A DNA stretch of 6,049 nucleotides from assembly GCA_002684315.1 (NCBI GenBank), contig NYVB01000170.1, forward strand, positions 1 to 6,049, written 5' to 3'. The notes beneath the pieces were generated by a model. That model did not search any database. It had not been told where the DNA came from and saw only the letters and a program-made list of their open reading frames with translations. This document shows positions 5,876 to 6,049 of this stretch, piece by piece. The translations under genes were made by a program, and so were the position numbers. Numbering within the stretch: the stretch's first letter is position 1; every line of letters starts with the position of its first letter. The stretch comes from Planctomycetaceae bacterium. GTDB taxonomy: Bacteria > Planctomycetota > Phycisphaerae > Phycisphaerales > SM1A02.

Positions 5876-6049
5876 TCAGAGCTGTGAGGAGGGGTCGGGC
5901 CGGTAAATCTTGGTCTCAAGCGCCCAGATCTTCTCACTGAAGGTCTGTCCGGGTTTGAGATTGGCTCGATCAGCAGCGGACAACGCCATGGCAGTCTTTG
6001 CATCGAGATTATCAAGCTGCGAAACGAAGATCGCTTCCGGAGTCGAGGG
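5876..6049 (-). CDS. C-terminal fragment, possibly YhaM-like HD-domain 3'-5' exoribonuclease
   Basis: This frame enters at the right window edge and ends in TGA at 5876-5878, giving the last 57 residues of a protein. The fragment begins PSTPEAIFVSQLDNLDAKTA and ends with KIWALETKIYRPDPSSQL. 'PEA…LDNLDAK' resembles the end of HD phosphohydrolase domains of YhaM/CBF1-type 3'-5' exoribonucleases, where the Asp in LDxLDAK is the last metal ligand; a 'W-x-L-x-x-x-x-Y' tail fits some members. If correct, it would be a cytoplasmic RNA-trimming enzyme unrelated to the secreted neighbour. The catalytic HD motif lies outside the window, so the assignment is tentative, though codon use supports a real gene. 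An internal Met at residue 21 of the fragment is unlikely to be the start. Confidence 0.5.
   Translation of the reverse strand, partial: PSTPEAIFVSQLDNLDAKTAMALSAADRANLKPGQTFSEKIWALETKIYRPDPSSQL

Overview
The window looks like accessory genome of a Planctomycetota bacterium, possibly of the Phycisphaerae type. This rests on the protein style: a very large secreted polypeptide with a long signal-peptide n-region, an internal dockerin-like EF-hand pair, 'DCNGN…DDA…GIPDEC' linkers and a long Cys/Asp-rich thrombospondin-type-3-like array. It also rests on moderately high GC with C/G-preferring third codon positions and weak or absent Shine-Dalgarno sites. The assignment is by resemblance, not by a marker gene.

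Almost the whole window (1..5408) is one minus-strand gene that runs off the left edge. Its 1802 visible codons contain no stop. From the N-terminus they encode a signal peptide (about residues 1-49), a di-haem DHOR/DUF1111 oxidoreductase domain with two CxxCH motifs (about 65-443), two EF-hand loops resembling dockerin type I (445-500), a short Asp/Asn/Cys linker (504-533), a proprotein-convertase-type P domain (about 540-696), and an array of 31 cysteine-rich calcium-motif repeats (738-1801). Thirty of the repeats are exactly 33 residues (99 bp) and one is 74 residues. A 32nd unit starts at the window edge, so the true length and C-terminus are unknown.

To the right, also on the minus strand, is the C-terminal 57 codons of an upstream gene (5876..6049). 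It is tentatively the end of a YhaM-like HD-domain 3'-5' exoribonuclease. A weak 40-codon ORF (5746..5868) follows it, and then about 340 bp of non-coding DNA that should hold the promoter of the giant gene. No RNA gene, IS element, CRISPR array or convincing intrinsic terminator was seen.

Functionally, the giant protein is best read as an exported redox enzyme head on a long, disulfide-stabilised, calcium-binding acidic stalk. The two genes share a strand but are separated by several hundred bases and show no obvious shared pathway. Long open frames on the plus strand across 61..4240 are shadows of the repeat array and should not be annotated.
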